Source of the DNA: an uncultured Caulobacterales bacterium
GTDB lineage: Bacteria > Pseudomonadota > Alphaproteobacteria > Caulobacterales > Maricaulaceae
Direction: 5' to 3'
Length of the DNA stretch: 64,000 bases
NCBI GenBank assembly: GCA_947503715.1
Contig: CANNER010000001.1
Location: 620,001-684,000, forward strand
Shown here: one piece after another, positions 35,958-46,315 of the stretch
How positions within the stretch are numbered: position 1 is the first letter of the stretch
Layout of the letters: each line of letters opens with the position of its first letter
Notes under the pieces: generated by a model
The model's database searches: none
What the model was told of the DNA's origin: nothing
The model's input: the letters and a program-made list of their open reading frames with translations, nothing else
Translations under genes and position numbers: made by a program

Positions 35958-37472
35958 ATGCGCAACGACCTATATTATGAGGGACAAAAACTAGAGCGAG
36001 GCCAGTTCTTGCATCGTGCCAAATGTCTCGCGACGGTCTTGAAAGACCATGGTGTCGGAGAAGATGACTCCGTTGCCGTTTTGCTCCGAAATGATGTCTT
36101 TTACATGGAGGTTATAGAAGCGTGTCGACATGTCGGGGCGCGTTTTGTAACGCTGAACTGGCACGGTGCTGCGTCCGGCATTGTGGAAATTGTAAAAGAC
36201 GCAAAGGCTAAAATCCTGATTGGTCATAGTGACCTTACGGCAAAATTGACGCCGGATGTTGGACTTATGATCCCGATTCTTGCGGTCCCAACGCCGTCTG
36301 AAATCATGACGGCTTATAAGCTCGAATCCTTGTCTCTGGAGGGGCAGACAAACCTGAATGAATTAATCGATTTGGCGTCCCCCATAGAAACAGATGCGCT
36401 CAGATTTCGCGGGATGCTGGCCTATACATCCGGGAGTACAGGCCGTCCGAAAGGAATACGGCGAGAGGTCGATCTGGCAAAACCGGACCCGTATCAGGTC
36501 TATAAGGGCTTGGCGGCGGCTCTATTGCAACTGACGCCCGGGGACCGCTTCTACACCTCTGCGCCCCTATATCATAGTGCGCCCAATGCACTTTCGACAA
36601 TGTCAATCGCGAGTGGATATGCGGAGTTATATATCGCGGCGAAATTCGATGCCGAGGGATTCCTGAGAGATATTGAACGGTTCGGCATCACGCATTGCTA
36701 TATTGTGCCGACGATGATGGTGCGATTACTCAAACTTCCGGAAGAGATACGCAATAAATATGATACGTCCACATGGCGGTTCAGTATATCGACGGGCTCG
36801 GCGTGGCCACAAGATGTGAAACGCGCGATGATTGATTGGTTTGGACCGATTTTTTATGAATCTTACGGCGCGAGCGAGATCGGTTTCATCACGCTGATTT
36901 CATCTGCGGAAGCCTTGGAGAAGCCGGGTTCTGTTGGAAAAGTCCTCGAAGGCGGCTCGATCAAAATTTTAGATGATGACATGAATGAATTGCCCGTTGG
37001 TGAACCAGGGGCGATCTATATTGACCTGCCTCAGTTCGGAGATTTCACCTATTCCAATACGGAGGGTGATTTGAAGGGGCAGCGCAAGGGCGCGCATGCA
37101 ACCGTTGGTGATATTGGCTACCTTGATGAGGACGATTATCTTTATATTAGCGACCGAAAAAAGGATATGATCATATCCGGCGGCGCGAATATCTTCCCGG
37201 CCGAGATTGAAGCGATCCTCATCGATATGCCGGAAATTTTCGATTGTGCGATCTTTGGTGTGCCACATGAGGAATTCGGAGAAATGGTTGTCGCTGCCGT
37301 GCAAACTGTTCCCGGAGAAAACGTTGATCTCGCAGATGTGCAGGCTTTTCTAGACGGTCGAATTGATCGGTTTAAATGTCCACGACAGGTTGATGTTCAT
37401 GCGCAATTGCCGCGTGAAGACAGTGGAAAAATTTTCAAACAGCGGCTTCGGGATTCTTACAGAAAGGGATGA
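35958..37472 (+). CDS. AMP-forming acyl-CoA synthetase
   Basis: A 504-residue ANL-superfamily enzyme that activates a carboxylic acid, probably a fatty acid, with ATP and CoA. The phosphate-binding motif is MLAYTSGSTGRPKG (about 151-164), FYESYGASEIG is the adenine-binding segment, and YISDRKKDMIISGGANIFPAE contains the hinge and gate residues. The final K in EDSGKIFKQRLRD is the catalytic lysine. The exact substrate is unknown. Another acyl-activating gene follows 88 bases later. Confidence 0.87.
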   Translation: MRNDLYYEGQKLERGQFLHRAKCLATVLKDHGVGEDDSVAVLLRNDVFYMEVIEACRHVGARFVTLNWHGAASGIVEIVKDAKAKILIGHSDLTAKLTPDVGLMIPILAVPTPSEIMTAYKLESLSLEGQTNLNELIDLASPIETDALRFRGMLAYTSGSTGRPKGIRREVDLAKPDPYQVYKGLAAALLQLTPGDRFYTSAPLYHSAPNALSTMSIASGYAELYIAAKFDAEGFLRDIERFGITHCYIVPTMMVRLLKLPEEIRNKYDTSTWRFSISTGSAWPQDVKRAMIDWFGPIFYESYGASEIGFITLISSAEALEKPGSVGKVLEGGSIKILDDDMNELPVGEPGAIYIDLPQFGDFTYSNTEGDLKGQRKGAHATVGDIGYLDEDDYLYISDRKKDMIISGGANIFPAEIEAILIDMPEIFDCAIFGVPHEEFGEMVVAAVQTVPGENVDLADVQAFLDGRIDRFKCPRQVDVHAQLPREDSGKIFKQRLRDSYRKG

Positions 37473-37560
37473 TTTGAACCGTTTTTTTGCGCTGGCTGAG
37501 AAACTGCGCTAGCGTCTTCTAAAATGCGGCCAAAGAGTCGCGCATAGAAGGGGAAACGGC

Positions 37561-39153
37561 TTGAACACCGAGATTCTACATTCCGAGGCGTTCTCGAAAA
37601 AAGGGCAAAAGCGAACACGGCGAAGCCTGTTTGAAGCCTTTCTCTCCGCTTGCAAAACGCATGGGGCGAAGACTGAGATTGTCACGGATGGAGACGGGAC
37701 GAAGTTCACCTATGCGCAATTGCGGCAGGCGGCCTTTGCGCTCTCTGCGCCGCTGCGCGACCGGACCAATGACAATGATAATATCGGAATTTTCCTGCCG
37801 ACGGGGGCAGGGTCCGTCATTGCGTTTTTGGCGATACATGCGGCAGACCGAAATCCGGCCATGCTCAATTTCTCAGCCGGGATTAAGAACCTGAAAGCTG
37901 CGGCGACTACGGCTCCCGTAAAAACGATTTTAACCGCAAAGAAATTTATCGATATTGCTGGCTTATCCGCTCTTATTACAGAATTGGGAGAAGTTGCAGA
38001 GATTATCTATTTGGAAGATCTCAAGGAGCAGATTGGCGCTAAAGGTAAAATGCGGGCAGTCATTGGCCCCATAATGCCGCAACTCTTTATGACGCACGAT
38101 TCGCCTGATGATCCCGGCGTCGTATTGTTTACATCCGGCACGGAGGGCAATCCGAAAGGCGTCGTGTTGAGCCATGCCAATATCCTCGCCAATATTGAGC
38201 AGATCGAAGAACATGTTAAATTGGAGCCGACGGATATTTTCTTCAACCCGCTGCCGACCTTTCACTGTTACGGCCTGACGGCAGGGACGCTCTGGCCGAT
38301 TTTCAGCGGTCATCCCGTTGTGTTGCATCCGTCACCCTTACAGACAAAGACGATTGCGAAAAGGATTTTCAAGACGAAATCGACGGTGCTTTTCGCGACG
38401 GACACATTCCTCCAGCAATATATGCGGGCCAGTGCGGATGGTGGCCTTAGCTCGTTGAGAATCGCCGTGTGCGGGGCGGAACGCGTGCGCGAGGAGACGC
38501 GCAAGACGGCGGAGGAGCGTTTCTCCTTCGAGGTCTTGGAGGGTTACGGCGTGACGGAATGTGCACCTGTCCTCGCCGCGAACCAACCGGGCGACATTCG
38601 CGCGGGGACTATCGGCAAAATGCTGCCTGGGATTGAGACCCGCATCGAACCTGTTGAAGGTCTGAGTGAGGGCGGACGTCTCTGGGTGCGCGGTCCGAAC
38701 ATCATGAAGGGTTATATCCGCCCTGAAAATCCGGGCCAGATTGAAGAATTGAACGAAGGTTGGCACGATACGGGCGATGTCGTCTCCGTCGATGCGGAGG
38801 GCTATTACGTCATTCGCGGGCGATTGAAACGATTTGCCAAAATCGGCGGCGAAATGGTGTCACTGACTGTGGTTGAAAATTGCGCCTCCGCCGTTTGGCC
38901 CGACCATATGCATGCCGCCGCGATTGTGCCGGATAAGCGCAAGGGTGAGCAGATTGTCCTTATCACCGATCATCAGGACCCGGACCGCGGCGAACTTCTC
39001 CGCTGGGCGCAAACGCATGGGGTCGCAGAATTGGCGGTACCAAAGAAAATCGTCTCGGTTCCCACTGTGCCGGTTTTAGGCACGGGCAAGCTGGATTATG
39101 TCGCTGTCACCCGCACAGCCAAGGAAGCACTGGGAATTATTGAGCCTGCTTAG
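37561..39153 (+). CDS. AMP-binding acyl-[ACP]/acyl-CoA synthetase (Aas-like C-terminal half)
   Basis: A 530-residue acyl-activating enzyme. VLFTSGTEGNPKGVVLSH is the phosphate loop, and the segments FFNPLPTFHCYGLTAGTL and STVLFATDTFLQQYMRAS match the synthetase half of E. coli Aas, which recycles lysophospholipids. No acyltransferase half is fused here. The start is a TTG at 37561 preceded by GAAGGGG. It ends convergently with the M24 peptidase gene. Confidence 0.85.
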   Translation: MNTEILHSEAFSKKGQKRTRRSLFEAFLSACKTHGAKTEIVTDGDGTKFTYAQLRQAAFALSAPLRDRTNDNDNIGIFLPTGAGSVIAFLAIHAADRNPAMLNFSAGIKNLKAAATTAPVKTILTAKKFIDIAGLSALITELGEVAEIIYLEDLKEQIGAKGKMRAVIGPIMPQLFMTHDSPDDPGVVLFTSGTEGNPKGVVLSHANILANIEQIEEHVKLEPTDIFFNPLPTFHCYGLTAGTLWPIFSGHPVVLHPSPLQTKTIAKRIFKTKSTVLFATDTFLQQYMRASADGGLSSLRIAVCGAERVREETRKTAEERFSFEVLEGYGVTECAPVLAANQPGDIRAGTIGKMLPGIETRIEPVEGLSEGGRLWVRGPNIMKGYIRPENPGQIEELNEGWHDTGDVVSVDAEGYYVIRGRLKRFAKIGGEMVSLTVVENCASAVWPDHMHAAAIVPDKRKGEQIVLITDHQDPDRGELLRWAQTHGVAELAVPKKIVSVPTVPVLGTGKLDYVAVTRTAKEALGIIEPA

Positions 39154-40424
39154 AGCGCAAACGGGTCGTCGATAGATTTGGAGAGTGGTGAAAACAGGAC
39201 GGGTCCGTCCTCACTCATATAGAGACAGTCTTCCAACCGGATGCCAAATTTACCCGGAAGATAAATGCCGGGCTCATTTGAGAAACACATACCCTGCGCC
39301 AGCGGCGTCGTTTCTCCACGCACGAAATTGACGGGCTCATGGCCATCTATCCCGATACCGTGGCCCAAACGATGGGTAAGTCCCGGTGTCGCATAGTCGG
39401 GGCCAAAGCCTTCTTTGGTGTAATACTCTCGCACAACCTCATCCACACGGCCCGCAGGCGTTCCGATTTGCGCCGTTTCCAGCGCCAATTCCTGTCCACG
39501 TTTGACAATGTTCCAGACGCGCCGTTGTTCCGCATTGGCTTCGCCCATGACCCATGTGCGGGAAATATCTGATTCATAATCATGCACGCTGGCCCCGCAA
39601 TCCATCAGGATGACTTCGCCCTCTTTGACCGTATATTCGATTTCGCTGCCATGCGGGAAGGAACTGGACGGGCCGACGAGGGCCATTGAAAATTGCACTG
39701 AGCCGCCGAGTTCCGTCGTCGCTTGGCTCATCATCGCGGAGATGTCGCGGCGGGTCATCCCGACTTCGACCTTCGGATAGATATGGCGATAGGCGGCCAA
39801 GGTCACGTTATTAGCAGTCTGCATCAGGGCGAGTTCGGCGGGGGATTTAAACATGCGACAGCCGCGTGTAATGGGCTGACCGGAGACGAGTTTAATGTCA
39901 GCATTTTCAGATTTAATGCCCGTAGGAATAAAGTTCCGAACCGTCTCTTCCACAGCAACAGGTTTGTCCAACACCTTGTTTTCACGCAAATAATTAACAA
40001 TCCGTTTGAAGGGGGACTCGTCCTCATGCCATGTGCGGACATCGTCGCCGAAGCTCATACTTTCGCGGATGGACGGTTCCTCGAAATAGGGTGTGATGAT
40101 CGCGAAGCCACCATCGGCAAGAATGACCGCGCCTGTAAATCGTTCGGACCGCCACCAACGAACGCCCGTGAAATAGATGAGGGCAGAACCTGCCTCAATG
40201 ATTAATGCGCCGATGCCACGGTCGCGCATGAGAGCTTGTGCTTTCGCGATACGGGCTTGACGTTCCGTAACTGAGATGGGTTGCGCGTTGGTTGTGAGAG
40301 ATTTGAGCGTAGTCACGGCAGGGGTCGCGCTTGCGGGTTGCGCTGCTTGCTGACATCCAAGTAATCCGCTTAGACCAACAGCGCCCGCGCCGATGAGAAG
40401 CTCTCGTTTGGATAAAACTGTCAT
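39150..40424 (-). CDS. M24 family metallopeptidase (Xaa-Pro aminopeptidase type), exported
   Basis: A 424-residue protein. The metal ligands are visible: two aspartates in MDCGASVHDYESDISRT, a histidine in RLGHGIGIDGHE, and glutamates in CFSNEPGIY and IRLEDCLY. The N-terminus SKRELLIGAGAVGLSGLLGC resembles a twin-arginine signal with Lys-Arg in place of Arg-Arg, followed by a lipobox cysteine near residue 24. It is therefore probably a Tat-exported lipoprotein. TatABC is encoded in this window. Confidence 0.86.
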   Translation of the reverse strand: MTVLSKRELLIGAGAVGLSGLLGCQQAAQPASATPAVTTLKSLTTNAQPISVTERQARIAKAQALMRDRGIGALIIEAGSALIYFTGVRWWRSERFTGAVILADGGFAIITPYFEEPSIRESMSFGDDVRTWHEDESPFKRIVNYLRENKVLDKPVAVEETVRNFIPTGIKSENADIKLVSGQPITRGCRMFKSPAELALMQTANNVTLAAYRHIYPKVEVGMTRRDISAMMSQATTELGGSVQFSMALVGPSSSFPHGSEIEYTVKEGEVILMDCGASVHDYESDISRTWVMGEANAEQRRVWNIVKRGQELALETAQIGTPAGRVDEVVREYYTKEGFGPDYATPGLTHRLGHGIGIDGHEPVNFVRGETTPLAQGMCFSNEPGIYLPGKFGIRLEDCLYMSEDGPVLFSPLSKSIDDPFAL

Positions 40425-40450
40425 ATCACGCCTGCTTTGCCGAATGTGGA

Positions 40451-40798
40451 TTAGGTCGATTTAGATTGTTCCATTGTATAAACCAAAGCCGTACCAATCG
40501 CCAAGCAGACGAATGTGATAGGAATAAACCAGCCGGGGTGTTGGAAAGACAGAACATTGATGAGCATCAGCCCCACAAAAAGCGCTCCCATAATAAGGCC
40601 CAGATATTTGGATTTCCCGAAGTGAACCGCGACGTTTCCGCCGACAATATTACCAATGCCCAACCCAACGGACGATGCCATGAAGGCTGCGTCATCTGTG
40701 AAAAGACGATACCCCAATATGCCTATGAGGGTCGCGAGGAGCGCCCCGGCGATAAAACCTGCCACGGCAGACCGTATGAGCACGCCTCTACCCGACAA
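40451..40798 (-). CDS. Small membrane protein of unknown function
   Basis: A 115-residue protein with about four membrane helices (AVAGFIAGALLATLIGILGY, MASSVGLGIGNIVGGNVAVH, LGLIMGALFVGLMLINVL, PITFVCLAIGTALVYTM). I recognise no family. It is 33 bases after the rnr stop on the same strand and so may be cotranscribed with it. Confidence 0.65.
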   Translation of the reverse strand: MSGRGVLIRSAVAGFIAGALLATLIGILGYRLFTDDAAFMASSVGLGIGNIVGGNVAVHFGKSKYLGLIMGALFVGLMLINVLSFQHPGWFIPITFVCLAIGTALVYTMEQSKST

Positions 40799-40831
40799 GA
40801 TAACGCCCTGATCGTTTCAAAACCCGCAAAC

Positions 40832-43075
40832 CTAACGCCGCTTGCGTTTATGTTTCGCCCCGCGTGACCGACCTGAACTGGCGGAACGATGATTGCGTTT
40901 TGGCGGTTTACCTTTTTCGGGCTTGCTGACCATTTCGAAAATCAATCCGCCGGTAACCGGAGTTGCTTCTTCGAGTTTCACCTTTATCGCGCGACCGAAT
41001 TTATAAGTGTCGCCACTCTCCACGCCGACGAGAGCTTTGGTTTTCTCGTTAAAGGCAAAATATTCATGACCGAGTGAGCGAGCGGGGATGAGGCCGTCTG
41101 CGCCTGTTTCCTTCAGCGTGATGAATAGGCCGAATTTTGTCGCGCCCGTAATCCGTGCGTCAAATTCTGCCCCGACACGGTCCGCGAGATAAGCGGCGAC
41201 ATAACGGTCTTTCGCGTCGCGTTCCGCCACCATCGCTTTGCGTTCCGTCGCGGAGATATGTTCGGCAATTTCCTGCAAGCGAGATTGGCTTTCTTTGTCC
41301 ATCCCGTCCTCGCCGAGATCGAATGCATCAATCAGGGCGCGGTGAACGATCAGGTCGGCATAGCGCCGGATGGGCGAAGTAAAATGCGTATAATGCGTCA
41401 GGTTCAGGCCGAAATGCCCACCTTTGCCGACACTATAATTGGCTTGGGATTGGCTCCGCAGGACCGCCATACTGACCGTCTCAGACAAGTCTTTCTGTTC
41501 AGCCTGTTCCAGCAATTTATTAAACCGCGCCGTGGTCGTCCGTTCGCCAAGTGAGAATTTCAAGCCGAGTGCGGGCAGGAAATCCACTAACCCGCCGAGT
41601 TTTTCGCGGGAGGGTTCTTCGTGCAATCGTACAATGCTCGGCGTCTTCTTCTCCGACAGGCTTTCCGCCGCGCAGACATTAGCCTGCACCATAAATTCCT
41701 CAATCAGTTTATGCGCGTCGAAACGATCGCGCAGCGTGATCTTGGTGACTTCGCCCTTATCATTCACGTGGACGCGACGTTCGGGCAATTCAATTGCGAG
41801 CGGCGCGCGGGTGTCACGGCCTTTTTTGAGTGTTGCATAAGCCGCATAGATATTTTGGAGGATGTCCAGCACGGGTTCCGCCTCATCGCCTGCACGCCCT
41901 TCAAACGCGTCCTGTGCCTGTCGATAGGTCAGGCGGGCATGACTGCGCATGATGCCGCGTTTGAACGTGTGGCGTAGCTTCACGCCCGTCTTATCAAACA
42001 CCATCCGCACGGCGAGGCACGCGCGGTCCTCATGCGGGCGGAGGGAGCAGAGGTCTGATGAGAGTTCATGCGGGAGCATCGGCACGACCGCATCGGGGAG
42101 GTAGACGGAGTTCCCGCGCCGCCGTGCGGTCTTGTCCAACTCGCTGCCCGTCGTAACAAAGGCCGACACATCGGCAATCGCGACCCAGCAAATCCAACCG
42201 CCCTTATTCTTGCCGCTCTCATCAGGCCGCGCGAAAATGGCGTCGTCAAAGTCCTTCGCATCAACGGGGTCAATCGTGACAAGGGGCAGATCGCGCAGGT
42301 CTTCGCGCGGGCCACCGATTTCGGGCAGGGTGAGGGATTTGGCTTCCTCAATCACGGCATCCGGGAATACGGTTTCAATATCGTTTTCGTGGAGGCTGAT
42401 AATGCTCGCGGATTTTCCGCCGAGAGCCGAGCCGATAATTTCCGTGATTTCTGCCAGACGGAGATCGCCTTGATTTTTCCGGCTCGACCGGAATTTGACG
42501 AGGTCCTGATCTTCCGCATCATCCTGTACGCGAACGGGTTTGTAATCGTGGCGCGCTTTCTTTGAAACGGGCTGAATGCGCCACCCGCGTCCGCCCTTGT
42601 AAAGAACGCCAAGATTTTCAGTCGGACCCGCGCCGAGCTTTTTCATAACTGAGGCGATGATATCGCCGTTCTCACGAACCTTGATCCGGCAGAGCGCGCG
42701 GTCGCCGACGCTCAACGTGTCGCGTTGGTCCCGCTTACCGCGCTTGCCCCCTGCGGGACCGGAATCCCGAATAAGGAGTTTCGGCGCCGCGCCGTCGCCC
42801 TTCCAACTCTCAGGCTCCCCGAAAAGGTCCCCATCATCCAGATAGGTGGCCTTAATGACCATAACACCGGGCAAGGCATCAGCCTCACGAAATGTCTTGC
42901 GGTCGGATTTTTTCAGTGCGCCGTCCTCGACAAGCGTGCGCAGGAGCTGCCGCAATTCGCGGCGGTCATCGCCCTTCACGCCAAGGGCACGGGCCAGTTT
43001 CTTGTTATCGTAAAAGTCAGGGCGTTCTCGAACCGTGTCGAGTATTGTTTTTTTCGTTAATTTCATGGCCTGCAT
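40832..43075 (-). CDS. rnr: Ribonuclease R
   Basis: A 747-residue 3'-5' exoribonuclease that degrades structured RNA. After a winged-helix N-terminus and cold-shock domain, the RNB catalytic domain contains the metal-binding aspartates in TIDPVDAKDFDDAIFA; the C-terminal S1 domain ends in a Lys/Arg-rich tail (RSRGAKHKRKRR). The length matches E. coli RNase R. The start is either the ATG at 43075 or the one at 43066 (MKLTKKTIL). It is downstream of topA with repeat A4 between. Confidence 0.94.
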   Translation of the reverse strand: MQAMKLTKKTILDTVRERPDFYDNKKLARALGVKGDDRRELRQLLRTLVEDGALKKSDRKTFREADALPGVMVIKATYLDDGDLFGEPESWKGDGAAPKLLIRDSGPAGGKRGKRDQRDTLSVGDRALCRIKVRENGDIIASVMKKLGAGPTENLGVLYKGGRGWRIQPVSKKARHDYKPVRVQDDAEDQDLVKFRSSRKNQGDLRLAEITEIIGSALGGKSASIISLHENDIETVFPDAVIEEAKSLTLPEIGGPREDLRDLPLVTIDPVDAKDFDDAIFARPDESGKNKGGWICWVAIADVSAFVTTGSELDKTARRRGNSVYLPDAVVPMLPHELSSDLCSLRPHEDRACLAVRMVFDKTGVKLRHTFKRGIMRSHARLTYRQAQDAFEGRAGDEAEPVLDILQNIYAAYATLKKGRDTRAPLAIELPERRVHVNDKGEVTKITLRDRFDAHKLIEEFMVQANVCAAESLSEKKTPSIVRLHEEPSREKLGGLVDFLPALGLKFSLGERTTTARFNKLLEQAEQKDLSETVSMAVLRSQSQANYSVGKGGHFGLNLTHYTHFTSPIRRYADLIVHRALIDAFDLGEDGMDKESQSRLQEIAEHISATERKAMVAERDAKDRYVAAYLADRVGAEFDARITGATKFGLFITLKETGADGLIPARSLGHEYFAFNEKTKALVGVESGDTYKFGRAIKVKLEEATPVTGGLIFEMVSKPEKGKPPKRNHRSASSGRSRGAKHKRKRR

Positions 43076-43142
43076 GTCGGCGGTGCGGGGGAAAAGGTCA
43101 AGGGAGGCGGAGTGCGCCGCTATGCCATAATATACTATTTAT

Positions 43143-43224
43143 CGTCATTACCGGGCTTGTCCCGGTAATCCATGAGATGCTCGAAAGTTCAGTGTGGATT
43201 ACCGGGACAAGGGCGGTAATGACG
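43143..43224. repeat. Palindromic repeat family A, copy A4 (topA-rnr gap)
   Basis: An 82-bp copy bounded by CGTCATTACCG and CGGTAATGACG (perfect inverted ends). Left arm ACCGGGCTTGTCCCGGT, right arm ACCGGGACAAGGGCGGT; the right arm looks like a hybrid of the two arm types. It lies between the topA stop and the rnr start. Confidence 0.88.
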
Positions 43225-43242
43225 GAAAATGGAAATCAATTA

Positions 43243-45840
43243 TTACTTTTTCACGGCAGGTTTCTTTGCCGGAGACTTTTTCTTAGCAGGCGCTTTCTTC
43301 TTTGCAGCGGGCTTCTTTTTCGCCGCTGCTTTCTTCCGCGCTGGTTTTTTCTTCGGCGACTTCGCCTCTTTCTCCGCGATATATTCCAGCGCCATATCGA
43401 TATTCACATCCTGCGGGTCTTGGCCCTTCGGGATGGTCGCGTTGATCTTTTCGTATTTTACGTAAGGACCATAACGGCCTTCCATGATCTGGACGGGCTT
43501 CTCTGTTGACGGGTGTTTGCCGAGGTCTTTGAGGACTTTGGCGGCACTGCGGCCACGGCCCGGATTGGCGATTTTATCGGCGATGCGCGACACGGCGTCA
43601 TTCATCCCGACCGTGAACATCTCGTCCGGGTCCTTCAAACTGACATAGGTCGTGTTATGTTTAATATAGGGACCAAAGCGACCGAGGGCGGTGATAATCT
43701 GGTTGCCGTCTTCGGGATGTTGCCCGATTTTGCGCGGCAGATTGATGAGCATGATCCCTTTTTCGAGGTCCATCGCGTCGGGTGGCCAAGTCTTGGGAAG
43801 GCTCGTGCGCTTCGGCTTTTTCTCGGTTTCCATCTCGACATAGGGTCCGAAACGACCGGATTTCAGGACGATATCTTTTTCCGTTTCGGGATGCTGGCCG
43901 AGGACGATGTCCTCAATCGTTTCCTGCTCCTCTCCGCCAAAAGGACGGGTCATTTTACATTCGGGATAGTTGGAACAGCCGACAAAGGCGCCGAATTTGC
44001 CGAGTTTTAGCGACAATTCGCCCGTCTCGCATTTCGGACATTTTCGGGCGGGGGTACCATCTTCCTTCTCGGGGAAGACAATATCTTTCAGCGAGTCATT
44101 CAGCGCGTCGAGCACATGCGTCACGCGCAATTCTTTCGTGCCGTCCACAGTCGCGGAGAACTCGGTCCAAAAATTATTGAGCAAGGTCAGCCAGTCGAGG
44201 TCACCGGCGGAGACTTTATCTAGCTGTTCTTCGAGATCGGCGGTATAATTATACTGCACATATTTGTTGAAAAATTCTTCGAGGAAGGCCGTCAGCAGGC
44301 GTCCCTTGTCTACGGGTGTGAAGCGGCGCTTGTCGAGTGTGACATAGCCCCGGTCCTGCAGAACTTTCAGGATAGACGCATAGGTCGACGGACGGCCAAT
44401 GCCGAGTTCTTCCATCCGCTTGACGAGGCTGGCTTCTGAATAGCGGGGCGGGGGCTGCGTGAAATGCTGGTTCGCTGCGACGTCGGATTGTTTAACGGAT
44501 TGTCCGGCCTCAACGGCGGGCAGATCATTATCCGTCTCGTCGCCGTCGTCCTTCTTGGCCTGGGTTTCTTCATAGACTTTCAGAAACCCGTCAAAGCGGA
44601 CGACTTGGCCCGTCGCGCGCAGGCCCACGGTTTTGGCGCTGTCCTCAATCGTGACCGTCGTGCGTTCCAACTTGGCAGAACTCATCTGGGACGACATGGC
44701 GCGTTTCCAGATCAGGTCATAGAGTTTGGCCATATCGCCGGAGAGTTTTAGCGAATCCGGTGTGCGGGCAAATCTGGTCGGGCGGATGGCCTCATGGGCC
44801 TCCTGTGCATTCTTGGCTTTGGTTTTATAAACGCGGTGCTGACCGGGCAGGTACGGTTCGCCATATTCATTCTTGATGGTCGCGCGGCAATCGCTAATGG
44901 CTTCGCCGATCATGGAGATCCCGTCGGTTCGCATATAGGTGATGAGACCCGTCGTCTCGCCGCCAATATCCACACCCTCATAGAGTTTCTGCGCTGTGCG
45001 CATGGTCTGCGTGGCAGAGAAGCCGAGCTTGCGTGAGGCTTCCTGTTGCAGGGTAGATGTCATGAACGGCGCGGACGGATTGCGGGTGAGGGGGCGCGCT
45101 TCGACATTGGTAATCGAGAGAGTCGCCGTGTCGACGGCGGTTTTCGCTTTCATCGCCAGCGTTTCATTATTCAGTGAGAATTTATCGAGCTTATCACCGT
45201 TCAGCGTTACGAGACGTGCTGGGAAGTTCCCGCCTTTCGCGGTCATCAGGCCTTGGACGGTCCAATATTCGCGCGGATCGAATTTCTCGATCTCCGTCTC
45301 GCGTTCCGTGATGAGTTTCAGCGCAACAGATTGCACGCGTCCGGCAGAGCGTGCGCCTGGCAATTTCCGCCACAGAACGGGGGACAGCGTAAAGCCGACG
45401 AGATAATCCAAGGCCCGACGCGCGAGATAGGCATCCACAAGTTCCTGATCCAATTGACGCGGGTTCGCGATGGCATTGGTGACGGAAGTTTTCGTGATAG
45501 CGTTGAACACGACGCGCTCGACAGGCTTGCCCTTAAACGCTTTCTTCTTGGACAGCACTTCCAGCAAATGCCACGAAATCGCTTCACCTTCCCTATCCGG
45601 GTCGGTCGCGAGGATGAGTTTGTCGGCATTGCCGAGCGCAACTTCAATATCCTTGATGCGCTTCTTGGACTGCGTATCGACGGACCAGCTCATCGCGAAA
45701 TCGTTTTCGGGGTCCACGGATCCATTTTTGGACGGCAGGTCGCGGACATGGCCGAAACTGGCGAGGACTTTGTAATCCTTGCCGAGATATTTTTCGATGG
45801 TCTTGGCCTTGGCGGGCGACTCGACGATGACGAGATTCAT
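43243..45840 (-). CDS. topA: DNA topoisomerase I (omega protein)
   Basis: An 865-residue type IA topoisomerase that relaxes negative supercoils. The TOPRIM domain starts LVIVESPAKAKTIEKYLG with ATDPDREGEAISWH, and the active-site tyrosine is Y302 in GLITYMRTDG. One four-cysteine zinc ribbon follows (CPKCETGELS...VGCSNYPEC), then further topo-C repeats, and the last about 40 residues are a Lys/Ala-rich tail common in alphaproteobacteria. Confidence 0.96.
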   Translation of the reverse strand: MNLVIVESPAKAKTIEKYLGKDYKVLASFGHVRDLPSKNGSVDPENDFAMSWSVDTQSKKRIKDIEVALGNADKLILATDPDREGEAISWHLLEVLSKKKAFKGKPVERVVFNAITKTSVTNAIANPRQLDQELVDAYLARRALDYLVGFTLSPVLWRKLPGARSAGRVQSVALKLITERETEIEKFDPREYWTVQGLMTAKGGNFPARLVTLNGDKLDKFSLNNETLAMKAKTAVDTATLSITNVEARPLTRNPSAPFMTSTLQQEASRKLGFSATQTMRTAQKLYEGVDIGGETTGLITYMRTDGISMIGEAISDCRATIKNEYGEPYLPGQHRVYKTKAKNAQEAHEAIRPTRFARTPDSLKLSGDMAKLYDLIWKRAMSSQMSSAKLERTTVTIEDSAKTVGLRATGQVVRFDGFLKVYEETQAKKDDGDETDNDLPAVEAGQSVKQSDVAANQHFTQPPPRYSEASLVKRMEELGIGRPSTYASILKVLQDRGYVTLDKRRFTPVDKGRLLTAFLEEFFNKYVQYNYTADLEEQLDKVSAGDLDWLTLLNNFWTEFSATVDGTKELRVTHVLDALNDSLKDIVFPEKEDGTPARKCPKCETGELSLKLGKFGAFVGCSNYPECKMTRPFGGEEQETIEDIVLGQHPETEKDIVLKSGRFGPYVEMETEKKPKRTSLPKTWPPDAMDLEKGIMLINLPRKIGQHPEDGNQIITALGRFGPYIKHNTTYVSLKDPDEMFTVGMNDAVSRIADKIANPGRGRSAAKVLKDLGKHPSTEKPVQIMEGRYGPYVKYEKINATIPKGQDPQDVNIDMALEYIAEKEAKSPKKKPARKKAAAKKKPAAKKKAPAKKKSPAKKPAVKK

Positions 45841-46012
45841 AACAGTCTTCTTGATTTAGGAGCGTCGCGGCATTTGGGGGAGGGACAATATAATGTCAAC
45901 CGACGCGAAAATGGGAGATGTCGTGACCCCCTACATTCGTACAGTTCTCGCTTGCATAGATGCAATCCTCATTTATACAACTTTTGAACGTGATTAAGTT
46001 GAGGGGAAAACC

Positions 46013-46210
46013 ATGGTCGGACAGGACAATACTCAGACAACCCATGCCGCAGAGCCGGCGGCCGCTGCGGGTAAGACCAGCAAGGAAGTGGCCGAATATG
46101 TGCTGAACCTGCTCTCGGGTCTCGCCACAATGTCGGACATGGCCGGACATACGCAATTGGCCAGCGATATTGAAGACGTTCTGTCCGGTCACAGTGTCGA
46201 GGATTACTGA
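46013..46210 (+). CDS. Small hypothetical protein
   Basis: A 65-residue soluble protein with GAGGGG 7 bases before the ATG. The N-terminus is Ala/Thr-rich and disordered; the remainder (EVAEYVLNLLSGLATMSDMA...LASDIEDVLSGHS) is predicted helical. I recognise no family. It is on the opposite strand from topA and dprA. The clear binding site and balanced codons support a real gene. Confidence 0.6.
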   Translation: MVGQDNTQTTHAAEPAAAAGKTSKEVAEYVLNLLSGLATMSDMAGHTQLASDIEDVLSGHSVEDY

Positions 46211-46315
46211 TATCTGATATGCATTTATGTGGCTGCCCGTTAAGTCTGCTGTGTGTATGTATTCCGTCAAGACGTTACGCGGGGTATCTGCGTCACAAAT
46301 GACGACACGGAAAAT